Positions 1-7,197 of a stretch of DNA of 20,815 nucleotides are shown piece by piece. Made by a program: the position numbers and the translations under genes. The stretch lies in the NCBI GenBank assembly GCA_945867875.1, contig CAMBJF010000021.1, forward strand, positions 1-20,815. The letters are read 5' to 3'. The DNA is from an uncultured Ruminococcus sp. Its GTDB lineage: Bacteria > Bacillota > Clostridia > Oscillospirales > Ruminococcaceae. The notes under the pieces were generated by a model. The model saw only the letters and a list, made by a program, of their open reading frames with translations. It did not search any database and was not told the DNA's origin. How positions within the stretch are numbered: the first letter of the stretch is position 1; the number at the start of each line of letters is the position of its first letter.

Positions 1-110
1 CTGCCCATTACCCATACCGCCGCAATAAGCAGTATAAGGGCAACGAAAACTATTGCAAGACCCGAGATAACAACGGCTCCTACATAGCTCCATTCCATCT
101 GCATTTCCAT
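1..110 (-). CDS. OadG-like decarboxylase gamma subunit (partial, N-terminus)
   Basis: Only the first 36 codons are in the window; the gene runs off the left edge. The start ATG is at 108-110, with more in-frame ATGs at 102-104 and 96-98. A short polar start is followed by one strongly hydrophobic helix containing GLAIVFVALILLIAAVWVMG. That pattern is typical of the small membrane-anchoring gamma subunit of sodium-pumping decarboxylases (OadG family), which helps assemble the biotin-dependent decarboxylase complex in the membrane. An AAGGAAAGGA ribosome binding site lies about 12 bases upstream of the first ATG. The family call rests on the shape of one segment and could be wrong; another single-pass membrane protein is possible. 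It is divergent from marR-glgB. Confidence 0.5.
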   Translation of the reverse strand, partial: MEMQMEWSYVGAVVISGLAIVFVALILLIAAVWVMG

Positions 111-123
111 AAAATGCTTCAAT

Positions 124-138
124 CCTTTCCTTGAAAGG
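124..138 (-). promoter_or_regulatory. Small hairpin over the ribosome binding site of the OadG-like gene
   Basis: CCTTTC (124-129) and GAAAGG (133-138) form a perfect 6-bp stem with a 3-base loop. On the minus strand the stem includes the purine-rich Shine-Dalgarno sequence of the left-edge gene, so it could lower translation initiation. The stem is short, and a functional role is inference. Confidence 0.3.
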
Positions 139-168
139 CATAACCTTCCTAAATCAAAACTTAACACT

Positions 169-197
169 ATTATACTATATTCCACAAAAAAATGCAA
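169..197 (-). promoter_or_regulatory. Sigma-A-type promoter of the OadG-like gene
   Basis: Read on the minus strand, TTGCAT (192-197) is followed after exactly 17 bases by a perfect TATAAT (169-174). The start codon at 110 is about 60 bases downstream of the -10 box. The spacing and -10 match support a housekeeping promoter facing left. Confidence 0.7.
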
Positions 198-276
198 GGG
201 AATTTTTCCTCATTTCATTTCCGTATTTTTAACATATGTAAAATTTTTTTGTTCTCTTGAAAATAAACAAAAATTA

Positions 277-305
277 TTGACATTTATAATATTTTATGGT
301 ATAAT
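277..305 (+). promoter_or_regulatory. Consensus sigma-A promoter of marR-glgB
   Basis: TTGACA (277-282), a 17-base spacer and TATAAT (300-305) match the vegetative consensus in all twelve positions. Transcription should start near 312, directly at the palindrome at 314-336. A promoter this strong usually needs a repressor, which fits the adjacent MarR gene. Confidence 0.9.
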
Positions 306-313
306 TTGCTTAT

Positions 314-336
314 AATATTTAACACTGTTAAATATT
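314..336. promoter_or_regulatory. Palindromic operator, probable MarR autoregulatory site
   Basis: The arms AATATTTAACA (314-324) and TGTTAAATATT (326-336) are exact reverse complements around one central C. The 23-bp palindrome starts 8 bases after the -10 box, so a bound dimer would block initiation. An extra half-site TGTTAA is at 342-347. Size and symmetry suit MarR dimers. Binding by the adjacent regulator is inferred from position. Confidence 0.7.
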
Positions 337-365
337 TATACTGTTAATTTTCGGGAGGTGTTACT

Positions 366-815
366 GTGGACAAGGATAAGGACAGTCTTTCCGTAAAGCT
401 TTTTGAGCAGTTCCGTGACCTATATTTCAGCACCGACCCGTTCGGACTTACGGAATTTCTTCAGGGTGAGATGAAAGTGCTTTCGTATATCGCCATAGCG
501 GAGCACGAGCTTCTTCCGGGGCAGCTCTCATCGGCTCTTGAAATGACGGCGGGCAGGATAGCGGGTATTCTCCGTTCCCTCGAAAAAAAGGGGTACATCA
601 CAAGGCGCACCGACATTGCCGACAGGCGCAGAGTCCTTGTGAGCATCACCGAACAGGGCAGGGAATACATAGATTCAAGCTCCGAAAAACTTGAACAAAG
701 GCTGGATATGCTGGTTGCCGAAATGGGCAGCGAGAACACTGTCAGAGTTATCGAATCACTTAAAATATACTCCGAAGCCTCCGCCGCAGTGCTGGCAAAG
801 CTTTCGGACAAATAG
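366..815 (+). CDS. MarR family transcriptional regulator
   Basis: A 149-residue winged-helix DNA-binding protein that probably represses its own promoter and the following glycogen branching gene. The GTG start has a GGGAGG ribosome binding site 7 bases upstream. The predicted helix-turn-helix spans about residues 51-75 (LSSALEMTAGRIAGILRSLE). It is followed by a wing with the MarR hallmark DRRR at 86-89 and a SITEQGREYI segment. The flanking N- and C-terminal helices would form the dimer. The length is normal for the family. The stop codon overlaps the AGGAGG of glgB, so the two are one operon with likely translational coupling. The effector is unknown; coupling to glycogen synthesis suggests a carbon-status or stress signal, but that is inference. 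Confidence 0.9.
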   Translation: MDKDKDSLSVKLFEQFRDLYFSTDPFGLTEFLQGEMKVLSYIAIAEHELLPGQLSSALEMTAGRIAGILRSLEKKGYITRRTDIADRRRVLVSITEQGREYIDSSSEKLEQRLDMLVAEMGSENTVRVIESLKIYSEASAAVLAKLSDK

Positions 816-828
816 GAGGAATCCTTTT

Positions 829-2610
829 ATGGATATGCACGAATTTTATATGGGCAATGTCTTTGACGCATACGACTTTTTCGGTGCTCACCCCGACGAT
901 ACGGGCACAGTGTTCCGAACCTTTGCGCCCTCCGCAGCAGGCGTGTGCATAATCGGTGAATGGACGGACTGGAAAGAGGAGCCGATGCAGAAAAACGGTC
1001 AGGTCTATGTGTATCATTCTCCTGCCGCACGAAAGGGAATGATGTATAAATATGTCATCTATTCCCAGAATGGACGAATGGAGCACTGCGACCCATACGG
1101 CTTTGCAATGGAGCTCCGCCCTGCCTTTTCCTCCATAATCACCGACCTTATGGACTATAAATTCACCGACATAAAGTGGATGCAGAAGCGGAACAAGAAC
1201 TATGACAGCCCTATGAACATATATGAGGTGCACCTCGGCTCGTGGGTAGAAAATCCCGATGACGAGAACGGTTGGTTTACATATTCCGAGATTGCGGACA
1301 GGCTCATTAAATATGTAAAGGAGCACGGCTACACCCATATCGAGTTTATGCCACTGAGTGAGCACCCCGCCGACTGCTCCTGGGGATATCAGAACACGGG
1401 ATTTTTCGCCCCCACATCAAGATACGGCACTCCCGCACAGCTTATGGAGCTAATCGACAAGTGCCATAACAGCGGCATCGGCGTTATTATGGATTTCGTG
1501 CCCGTGCATTTTGCAGTTGACGGATATGCCCTTGCAAAGTATGACGGAACTTGTCTTTATGAATACCCCAACGGCTCTGTGGGTCAGAGTGAGTGGGGCA
1601 CATATAACTTTATCCATTCTCGCCGTGAGGTATGCTGCTTTTTGCAGTCAGCCGCAAACTACTGGCTGTCGGTGTATCATTTTGACGGCCTGCGAATGGA
1701 CGCAATAAGCCGTGCGATATACTGGCAGGGCGACCCTGCAAGGGGAGTGAACGGCTGTACTGTTGATTTCCTCAAAAAGATGAACGACGGACTCCACAAG
1801 CTCCACCCCACAGCAATGCTCATCGCCGAGGATTCCACATCGTTCCCGAAAATAACCGCACCGGTTGAGTACGGCGGACTTGGCTTTGACTACAAGTGGG
1901 ACTTGGGCTGGATGAACGACACCTTTGACTATTTCCGCACCTCTCCCGCAGAGCGAAAGTATCATCACAGCAAGATAACATTTTCGATGATGTACTTTTA
2001 TAATGAGCTGTACCTCCTGCCCGTTTCCCACGATGAAAACGTCCACGGCAAGGCAACGGCGATACAGAAGATGTGGGGAGATTACGAGGTGAAATTCCCT
2101 CAGGCAAGGTCATTTTATATGTATATGTACACCCACCCCGGCAAAAAGCTCAACTTTATGGGCGGCGAGTTTGCCCAGTTCAGAGAGTGGGACGAAACGA
2201 GAGAGCAGGACTGGGATATCCTCAAATACCCTCTTCACGACTCGTTCAGGCGCTATATGACCGACCTTTCCGAGCTTTATGACAAGCGCCCCTCGCTTTA
2301 CAACGGCGAATACAACCCCGACTGCTTCAAATGGATACTTGCGGACGAAAGCGAGAAGTCCGTATTTGCCTACAAGCGCTGCGCAGAGGGTGAGACTACC
2401 GTTATTGTTCTCAATCTCTCCGACAAGGAGCAGAGTGTTGCCATACCCGCCGACGGTATGACACGTCTTAAAGAGCTTATCAACACCGACAGCACTATCT
2501 ACAGCGGCGAGACTGCTGTTAAGACAAGCGTAACGCTGAAGCCCTCGGCAAAAACATGGGACTTTACCGTAAAGCTGGCACCTTTCTCAGGCAGAATGTT
2601 TGATGCATAA
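829..2610 (+). CDS. glgB: 1,4-alpha-glucan branching enzyme
   Basis: A 593-residue GH13 enzyme that makes the alpha-1,6 branches of glycogen by transferring cut alpha-1,4 chains. The ATG at 829 is preferred because AGGAGGA lies 8 bases upstream; the open frame extends further upstream but only through marR. An N-terminal CBM48-type module covers roughly residues 15-110 (FGAHPDDTGTVFRTFAPSA). The catalytic barrel carries DFVPVH (222-227), GLRMDAIS with the presumed nucleophile D291, LIAEDST with the acid/base E334, and LPVSHDENVHGK with D402. A later FMGGEFAQFREWDE segment is typical of branching enzymes. The family usually has about 620-730 residues; this is a short form without the extra N-terminal domain. 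No other glycogen genes are nearby, so glgB is separated from the usual glgC/A/P cluster. Confidence 0.95.
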   Translation: MDMHEFYMGNVFDAYDFFGAHPDDTGTVFRTFAPSAAGVCIIGEWTDWKEEPMQKNGQVYVYHSPAARKGMMYKYVIYSQNGRMEHCDPYGFAMELRPAFSSIITDLMDYKFTDIKWMQKRNKNYDSPMNIYEVHLGSWVENPDDENGWFTYSEIADRLIKYVKEHGYTHIEFMPLSEHPADCSWGYQNTGFFAPTSRYGTPAQLMELIDKCHNSGIGVIMDFVPVHFAVDGYALAKYDGTCLYEYPNGSVGQSEWGTYNFIHSRREVCCFLQSAANYWLSVYHFDGLRMDAISRAIYWQGDPARGVNGCTVDFLKKMNDGLHKLHPTAMLIAEDSTSFPKITAPVEYGGLGFDYKWDLGWMNDTFDYFRTSPAERKYHHSKITFSMMYFYNELYLLPVSHDENVHGKATAIQKMWGDYEVKFPQARSFYMYMYTHPGKKLNFMGGEFAQFREWDETREQDWDILKYPLHDSFRRYMTDLSELYDKRPSLYNGEYNPDCFKWILADESEKSVFAYKRCAEGETTVIVLNLSDKEQSVAIPADGMTRLKELINTDSTIYSGETAVKTSVTLKPSAKTWDFTVKLAPFSGRMFDA

Positions 2611-2618
2611 TAAAAAGT

Positions 2619-2656
2619 CCTCCCGCATATGCTTTATCAGAAGATTTGCAGGGAGG
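2619..2656 (+). promoter_or_regulatory. Hairpin sequestering the ribosome binding site of the next gene
   Basis: CCTCCC (2619-2624) is the exact complement of GGGAGG (2651-2656), and GCA (2625-2627) can pair with TGC (2647-2649) past a bulged A. GGGAGG is the ribosome binding site of the membrane protein starting at 2664. Folding would hide it completely. There is no U-run, so it is not an intrinsic terminator. The distal loop also contains the palindrome GCATATGC. Confidence 0.5.
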
Positions 2657-2663
2657 CGGCGAT

Positions 2664-3068
2664 ATGAGAAGATCAAGAAAGGCTGTCCGCAGGCGTGACA
2701 GGCTTATTACCGCAGGGCTTTCCCTGCTTTCGGGACTTGGCGCACTTACTGCCGCTGCCGCACTTTTATCGGCGGCGGCGGTGTTTTGCGACCTTTCCGA
2801 CAGCGCAGTAAAGGGTCTGTCTGGAATAGCCCTTGCGGCAGGCTGCTTTGCCTGCTCGTTCTGCGCCGCAAACAGGCGCAGGAGAAAAGGACTTGCCACA
2901 GGCTTTTTCTGCGGTGCGGCGGTGTTCTGCGCAGTTGTCATAATAGGTGCGCTGACGGTGAAGATGTTCTCCGCCGCAGGAGTGTTCACAAAGCTTTTCA
3001 TAATCGCTGCAGCATCGGCTCTCGGGGGATTTAAGGGCGTTAATACCCGTCCCGTGTTCCGTGAATGA
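2664..3068 (+). CDS. TIGR04086-like four-helix membrane protein
   Basis: A 134-residue, highly hydrophobic protein with a basic N-terminus (RRSRKAVRRRDR). Four predicted membrane helices lie at about 17-42, 50-70, 76-98 and 104-124, and a basic RRRRK loop sits near 71-75. The C-terminal ASALGGFKGVN resembles the small-residue last helix of the TIGR04086 family, which as I recall is often found near the SCIFF genes in clostridia. The ATG at 2664 is chosen because GGGAGG lies 7 bases upstream; an upstream in-frame start would overlap that site. It follows glgB by 53 bases, so it may be the last gene of that transcript or a separate unit. No function is known to me for the family. The match is by overall shape and context. 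Confidence 0.6.
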   Translation: MRRSRKAVRRRDRLITAGLSLLSGLGALTAAAALLSAAAVFCDLSDSAVKGLSGIALAAGCFACSFCAANRRRRKGLATGFFCGAAVFCAVVIIGALTVKMFSAAGVFTKLFIIAAASALGGFKGVNTRPVFRE

Positions 3069-3140
3069 TGTATTGTGATACAAAAAAGCAAAAATATACA
3101 TTTGTATAATTGTGTAATCTGCCGAAAAAATCTGTAGATA

Positions 3141-3169
3141 TTGAAATTCGACAAAAGCCGTGATATAAT
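3141..3169 (+). promoter_or_regulatory. Sigma-A promoter of scfA
   Basis: TTGAAA (3141-3146), a 17-base spacer and TATAAT (3164-3169) lie 32 bases before the scfA start. The precursor therefore has its own strong promoter, separate from the upstream membrane protein gene. Confidence 0.75.
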
Positions 3170-3201
3170 GAAAATATATTATTTTTGGGGAGGATACTCA
3201 G

Positions 3202-3339
3202 ATGAAGCACATTAAGACCATCAATAAGGCTAACCTCAAGCAGACTGCTGCCAAGGGCGGCTGCGGCAAGTGTCAGGCATCCTGTCAGTCCGCTTGCAAG
3301 ACTTCCTGCACTGTTGCAAACCAGAAGTGCGAGAAGTAA
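3202..3339 (+). CDS. scfA: SCIFF ribosomal peptide precursor
   Basis: A 45-residue precursor of the Six-Cysteines-In-Forty-Five family, the substrate for a radical SAM enzyme that forms cysteine thioether crosslinks. The ATG has a GGGGAGG ribosome binding site 8 bases upstream. The N-terminal leader (MKHIKTINKANLKQTAAKGG) is lysine-rich. The core holds exactly six cysteines at 21, 24, 28, 32, 36 and 43, with short Ser/Thr/Gln/Ala/Lys spacers, as expected. The maturase gene follows about 108 bases downstream. SCIFF is nearly universal in clostridia, but its biological role is not settled. No protease or exporter for the product is next to it. Confidence 0.95.
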   Translation: MKHIKTINKANLKQTAAKGGCGKCQASCQSACKTSCTVANQKCEK

Positions 3340-3362
3340 TTTTAACTATAGGTTAAAGTCAT

Positions 3363-3403
3363 CAGAGGATAGAGGTCAGACTTATTCTAACCTCTATCCT
3401 CTG
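3363..3403 (+). ncRNA. Long hairpin between scfA and scfB (attenuator or mRNA stabiliser)
   Basis: CAGAGGATAGAGGT (3363-3376) and ACCTCTATCCTCTG (3390-3403) are exact complements over 14 bp with a 13-base loop. Past a small bulge, the flanking AAGTC and GACTT add 5 bp. No long U-run follows, so it should be leaky at most. A smaller stem, TTTAAC/GTTAAA, lies just upstream at 3341-3357. A likely role is to give much more precursor than maturase from one transcript, by partial termination or by protecting the 3' end of scfA mRNA. The structure is visible; the role is inference. Confidence 0.7.
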
Positions 3404-3446
3404 ACTTATATCTGCAAATTTTCTGCAAGTCGAAAGGATTTTTCAA

Positions 3447-4820
3447 ATGATACATAAATATAAGCTGAACGGATATAATATTGTGCTCGATGTACACAGC
3501 GGCGGCGTTCATATCGTGGACGAGCTTACCTATGATATGCTCGACAACATCGCTCCTCCCTTTGCGGACGAATGTCCCGAGAACGTCATCGAGAAGCTCT
3601 CCCGATTTTATGACAAGGACGAGATAATCTCCTGCTATGAAGAGGTAAAAGAGCTTTACAATGATAAGATCCTTTTCTCCGAGGACGATTATGAAAAATT
3701 TGCAAAATATTCCGTTGCATCTCCCATCAAGGCAATGTGCCTGCTGGTAACAATGGACTGCAACCTCCGCTGTGAATACTGCTTTGCGTCTCAGGGCGAC
3801 TATGCAATGGGAAGAAAGGTAATGAGCTTCGAGACAGGTAAGAAAGCTCTTGACTTCCTCCTTGAAAATTCCGGCGACAGACAGAACCTCGAGGTGGATT
3901 TTTTCGGCGGCGAGCCTCTTATGAACTGGAACGTTGTAAAGCAGCTGGTCGAATACGGCCGCTCCAAGGAAAAGGAGTACAACAAGCGTTTCCGCTTCAC
4001 CGTTACCACCAACGGACTTCTCCTCGATGAGGAAAAAATGGACTTCATCAACAGGGAAATGTCCAACGTTGTCCTCTCCATTGACGGACGAAAGGACGTT
4101 AATGACCGTGTAAGAAAGCGTGTTGACGGCAGCGGCTGCTATGACCGTATTATCGAAAAGTACAAGCAGCTTGCTGAAAAGAGAAACTACGAGAATTACT
4201 ATGTAAGAGGTACATTTACAAAGTATAACCTCGACTTCTCCAACGATGTTTTCCATCTTTATGACCTTGGCTTTGACCAGATATCCGTTGAGCCCGTTGT
4301 CTGTGACCACGACGAGAAATACGCTATCACAGAAAGAGACCTGCCCGCAGTTTTCTCCGAGTATGAGAGACTTGCACAGCTTATGCTCGTAAACGAGAAA
4401 AAGGGCAAGCACTTCAACTTCTTCCACTTTATGCTGGACCTCGATCAGGGTCCCTGTGCTATCAAGCGTCTGAGAGGCTGCGGCTCGGGAAATGAGTATG
4501 TTGCAATCACCTCCGACGGTGACATCTATCCATGTCACCAGTTCGTGGGAATCCCTGAGTATCTTATGGGCAATATCCACACAGGCGAGTTCAATACCGA
4601 AATAAAGAAGCAGTTTGCAGCAGCACATATTTATAATAAGGAAGACTGCCGCAAGTGCTGGGCTAAGTTCTATTGCAGCGGCGGCTGCAATGCCAATAAC
4701 TACATTTACACAGGAAATATCCTCACCGCTCACAAGCTCTCCTGCGAGATCGAGAAGAAGAGACTTGAGTGTGCAATTATGATAAAGGCGGCTCAGGCGG
4801 AGGCAGCCGCACAGGAATAA
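3447..4820 (+). CDS. scfB: SCIFF peptide maturase, radical SAM/SPASM enzyme
   Basis: A 457-residue radical SAM enzyme predicted to install thioether links between cysteines of ScfA and neighbouring residues. The N-terminal ~90 residues (MIHKYKLNGYNIVLDVHSGG) match the peptide-binding region usual in these maturases. The SAM-cluster motif is CNLRCEYC with C105, C109 and C112. EVDFFGGEPLMNW is the GGE motif. The SPASM region carries cysteines at 337, 345, 363, 401, 404, 410, 414 and 433, enough for two auxiliary iron-sulfur clusters. AAAGGA lies 8 bases before the ATG. The length is normal for the family. The topoisomerase gene starts 18 bases after the stop, so the two are probably cotranscribed. 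A long reverse-strand open frame lies opposite this gene and is taken as a shadow. Confidence 0.95.
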   Translation: MIHKYKLNGYNIVLDVHSGGVHIVDELTYDMLDNIAPPFADECPENVIEKLSRFYDKDEIISCYEEVKELYNDKILFSEDDYEKFAKYSVASPIKAMCLLVTMDCNLRCEYCFASQGDYAMGRKVMSFETGKKALDFLLENSGDRQNLEVDFFGGEPLMNWNVVKQLVEYGRSKEKEYNKRFRFTVTTNGLLLDEEKMDFINREMSNVVLSIDGRKDVNDRVRKRVDGSGCYDRIIEKYKQLAEKRNYENYYVRGTFTKYNLDFSNDVFHLYDLGFDQISVEPVVCDHDEKYAITERDLPAVFSEYERLAQLMLVNEKKGKHFNFFHFMLDLDQGPCAIKRLRGCGSGNEYVAITSDGDIYPCHQFVGIPEYLMGNIHTGEFNTEIKKQFAAAHIYNKEDCRKCWAKFYCSGGCNANNYIYTGNILTAHKLSCEIEKKRLECAIMIKAAQAEAAAQE

Positions 4821-4837
4821 GGAGAACTGACAACTAA

Positions 4838-7072
4838 ATGGCGAAAAAGAAAGAGACTCAGAACAAGACTCCCGCCCCTCAGATGAACGCATATATAGCA
4901 GGCAGCGGCGTTGTTGTGGAGGAAAAGATAACCGACACCCTTGAAAAGAACTATATGCCCTATGCAATGAGCGTTATCGTTTCAAGAGCGCTCCCTGAGA
5001 TAGACGGCTTCAAGCCCTCTCACCGAAAGCTGCTCTATACGATGTACAAAATGGGGCTTCTCACAGGCAATAAGACCAAGTCTGCCAATATCGTGGGTCA
5101 GACAATGAAGCTCAACCCCCACGGCGATGCTGCCATTTACGAAACAATGGTGCGTATGGCAAAGGGAAATGAAGCCCTGCTCCACCCGTACATTGAAAGC
5201 AAGGGAAACTTCGGAAAGGCGTATTCAAGGGATATGGCATATGCCGCACCCCGATACACCGAGGCAAAGCTTGCTCCCATATGCGCCGAGCTTTTCCGTG
5301 ATATCGACAAGGACACGGTGGATTTTGTCCCGAACTATGACAACGAGACCGTTGAGCCTACTCTTCTGCCCGCAACATTCCCCTCGATACTGGTAAATTC
5401 AAATGTGGGCATCGCCGTTTCAATGGCAAGCGCAGTATGCTCTTTTAATCTCACGGAAATATGCGAGGGCACTATCGGGTTAATAAAAGACCCTGAGTAT
5501 GATCTTTTTTCCGTTTTAAAGGGTCCCGATTTCCCCGGCGGCGGCGAGATGATATACGATGAAGCGGAGCTTGAAAAGATATACCGCACAGGCCGTGGAA
5601 GCGTCAAGATACGCTCAAAGTATAACTATGACGCCGAGTCTCACTGTATTGAGATAACCGAGATACCCCCCACCACCACTATCGAGCAGATAAAGGACAA
5701 AATAGTTGAGCTTGCGAAAGCAGGCAAGCTCCGTGAAATTTCATACATCAGAGACGAATCCGACCTTAACGGTCTTAAGATCGCCATAGACATCAAAAAG
5801 GGCACCGACCCCGACCAGCTTATGAAGCGCCTTTATAAGCTGACACCCCTTCAGGACACTTATTCCTGCAACTTTAACATTCTTGTGGGCGGCTACCCCA
5901 AGGTAATGGGCGTTTACGAGATACTCACTGAATGGACGGCATTCCGCAAGGACTGCGTGAAGCGCAGGGTGTATTTCGACCTTTCCAAGAAAAAGGAAAA
6001 GCTGCATCTCCTTCTTGGACTAAAAAAAATCCTCCTTGACATCGACAAGGCTATCAAGATAGTCAGAGAGACCGAAGACGATAACGAGGTGGTTCCCAAC
6101 CTGATGATAGGCTTCGGCATCGACGAGATTCAGGCTGAATATGTGGCTGAGATAAAGCTCCGTCATCTTAATAAGGAATATATCGTCAACCGTCTTGCCG
6201 AGACTGACCAGCTGCAAAAAGACATTGCCGAAATGGAAGAGATTTTGGGCAGTGACAAAAAAATTCTTGACATCATCATTTCCGAGCTGAAAGAGGTAAT
6301 CAAGAAATACGGTCAGCCGAGAAAGACACAGTTCTGCTACCTTGATGAGAGCAGCGATGTGGATATTGAAGAGGAAATTCCCGATTATCCCGTTAATCTT
6401 TTCATCAGCCGTGGGGGATATTTCAAGAAAATTACACCCCAGTCTCTCAGAATGTCGGGCGAGCACAAGCTCAAGGACGGCGACATTATGGACGCTTCCT
6501 TTGAAGCCACCAACCGCACCGAGCTGCTTTTCTTTACCGACAAGTGTCAGGTCTATAAAAGCAGAGCATCCGATTTCTCCGAGACAAAGGCATCGGCAAT
6601 GGGCGAGTATATTCCCGTTAAACTGGGCTTTGACCCCGATGAAAACGTCATTTCGATGATACCCACAACCGATTATTCGGGCTTTATGTTCCTCGTTTTT
6701 GAAAACGGCAAGGCTGCCAAGGTGCCCCTCACCGTTTTCCAGACCAAGACCAACCGAAAGAAGCTCACAAAGGCATTTTCGGATAAATCCCGCCTTGTCC
6801 GTTTGTTCTTCATTGCGGATAATGCGGACATAATGCTCACCTCCACAAAGGGACGTGCAGTTGTGTTCAACACCGCTCTTGTTCTTCCCAAAACCACCCG
6901 TGACACTATCGGCGTTCAGTGTATGACGCTGAAAACGGGGGCACTTGTGGAAAATGCATACATCGTACCCGAAGAAAAGCTTTCGGAGATGTCCAAGTAT
7001 GTTATGAAGTCGATACCCGCTGCGGGCTGTCTCGCAAAGGATATCACAGACCCCGACCAGCTTACTTTATAA
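4838..7072 (+). CDS. Type IIA DNA topoisomerase subunit A, ParC (topoisomerase IV)-like
   Basis: A 744-residue DNA-cleaving subunit of a GyrA/ParC-type enzyme that passes one duplex through another. The breakage-reunion domain spans about 30-490 and includes AAPRYTEAKL with catalytic Y140. The beta-propeller domain starts near 515 and is only about 230 residues long. I do not find the gyrase hallmark QRRGGKG (GyrA box); the equivalent place reads MSGEHKLKDGD. This favours a decatenating topoisomerase IV-like role over gyrase. In the quinolone pocket NPHGDAAIYE, the usual serine is A98 and the acidic helix residue is E102. The ribosome binding site is weak (GGAG, 13 bases upstream), consistent with coupling to scfB. 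No ATPase partner subunit (GyrB/ParE) is adjacent in the window. Confidence 0.8.
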   Translation: MAKKKETQNKTPAPQMNAYIAGSGVVVEEKITDTLEKNYMPYAMSVIVSRALPEIDGFKPSHRKLLYTMYKMGLLTGNKTKSANIVGQTMKLNPHGDAAIYETMVRMAKGNEALLHPYIESKGNFGKAYSRDMAYAAPRYTEAKLAPICAELFRDIDKDTVDFVPNYDNETVEPTLLPATFPSILVNSNVGIAVSMASAVCSFNLTEICEGTIGLIKDPEYDLFSVLKGPDFPGGGEMIYDEAELEKIYRTGRGSVKIRSKYNYDAESHCIEITEIPPTTTIEQIKDKIVELAKAGKLREISYIRDESDLNGLKIAIDIKKGTDPDQLMKRLYKLTPLQDTYSCNFNILVGGYPKVMGVYEILTEWTAFRKDCVKRRVYFDLSKKKEKLHLLLGLKKILLDIDKAIKIVRETEDDNEVVPNLMIGFGIDEIQAEYVAEIKLRHLNKEYIVNRLAETDQLQKDIAEMEEILGSDKKILDIIISELKEVIKKYGQPRKTQFCYLDESSDVDIEEEIPDYPVNLFISRGGYFKKITPQSLRMSGEHKLKDGDIMDASFEATNRTELLFFTDKCQVYKSRASDFSETKASAMGEYIPVKLGFDPDENVISMIPTTDYSGFMFLVFENGKAAKVPLTVFQTKTNRKKLTKAFSDKSRLVRLFFIADNADIMLTSTKGRAVVFNTALVLPKTTRDTIGVQCMTLKTGALVENAYIVPEEKLSEMSKYVMKSIPAAGCLAKDITDPDQLTL

Positions 7073-7079
7073 TTATATC

Positions 7080-7112
7080 AAGCCGCTTTCGGATTACCGA
7101 GGGCGGCTTTTT
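7080..7112 (+). terminator. Intrinsic terminator after the topoisomerase gene
   Basis: AAGCCGC (7080-7086) pairs with GCGGCTT (7103-7109), with an inner TCGG/CCGA stem, and a U-run follows. It closes the scf-topoisomerase transcript 8 bases after the stop codon. Confidence 0.85.
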
Positions 7113-7131
7113 CTGTTTCGTAAAATTCGGA

Positions 7132-7160
7132 TTGACAGAAAAAGTTATAAGTGATATACT
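7132..7160 (+). promoter_or_regulatory. Sigma-A promoter of the DUF5662 gene
   Basis: A perfect TTGACA (7132-7137), a 17-base spacer and TATACT (7155-7160) lie 37 bases before the start codon. With terminators on both sides, the gene is its own transcription unit. Confidence 0.8.
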
Positions 7161-7197
7161 ATAAACAGACAAATTAGTATTATGGAGAGATGTCCTT

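Noticed and set aside
3387..4967. A 526-codon open frame on the minus strand opposite scfB and the start of the topoisomerase gene
   Set aside because: It lies antisense to a gene with clear radical SAM and SPASM motifs. Its translation is low-complexity, rich in Val, Leu and Ile, with no recognisable motif, as expected of a shadow frame.
4838..7072. Canonical DNA gyrase subunit A
   Set aside because: The GyrA box QRRGGKG is absent, the propeller is short, and no gyrB is adjacent.
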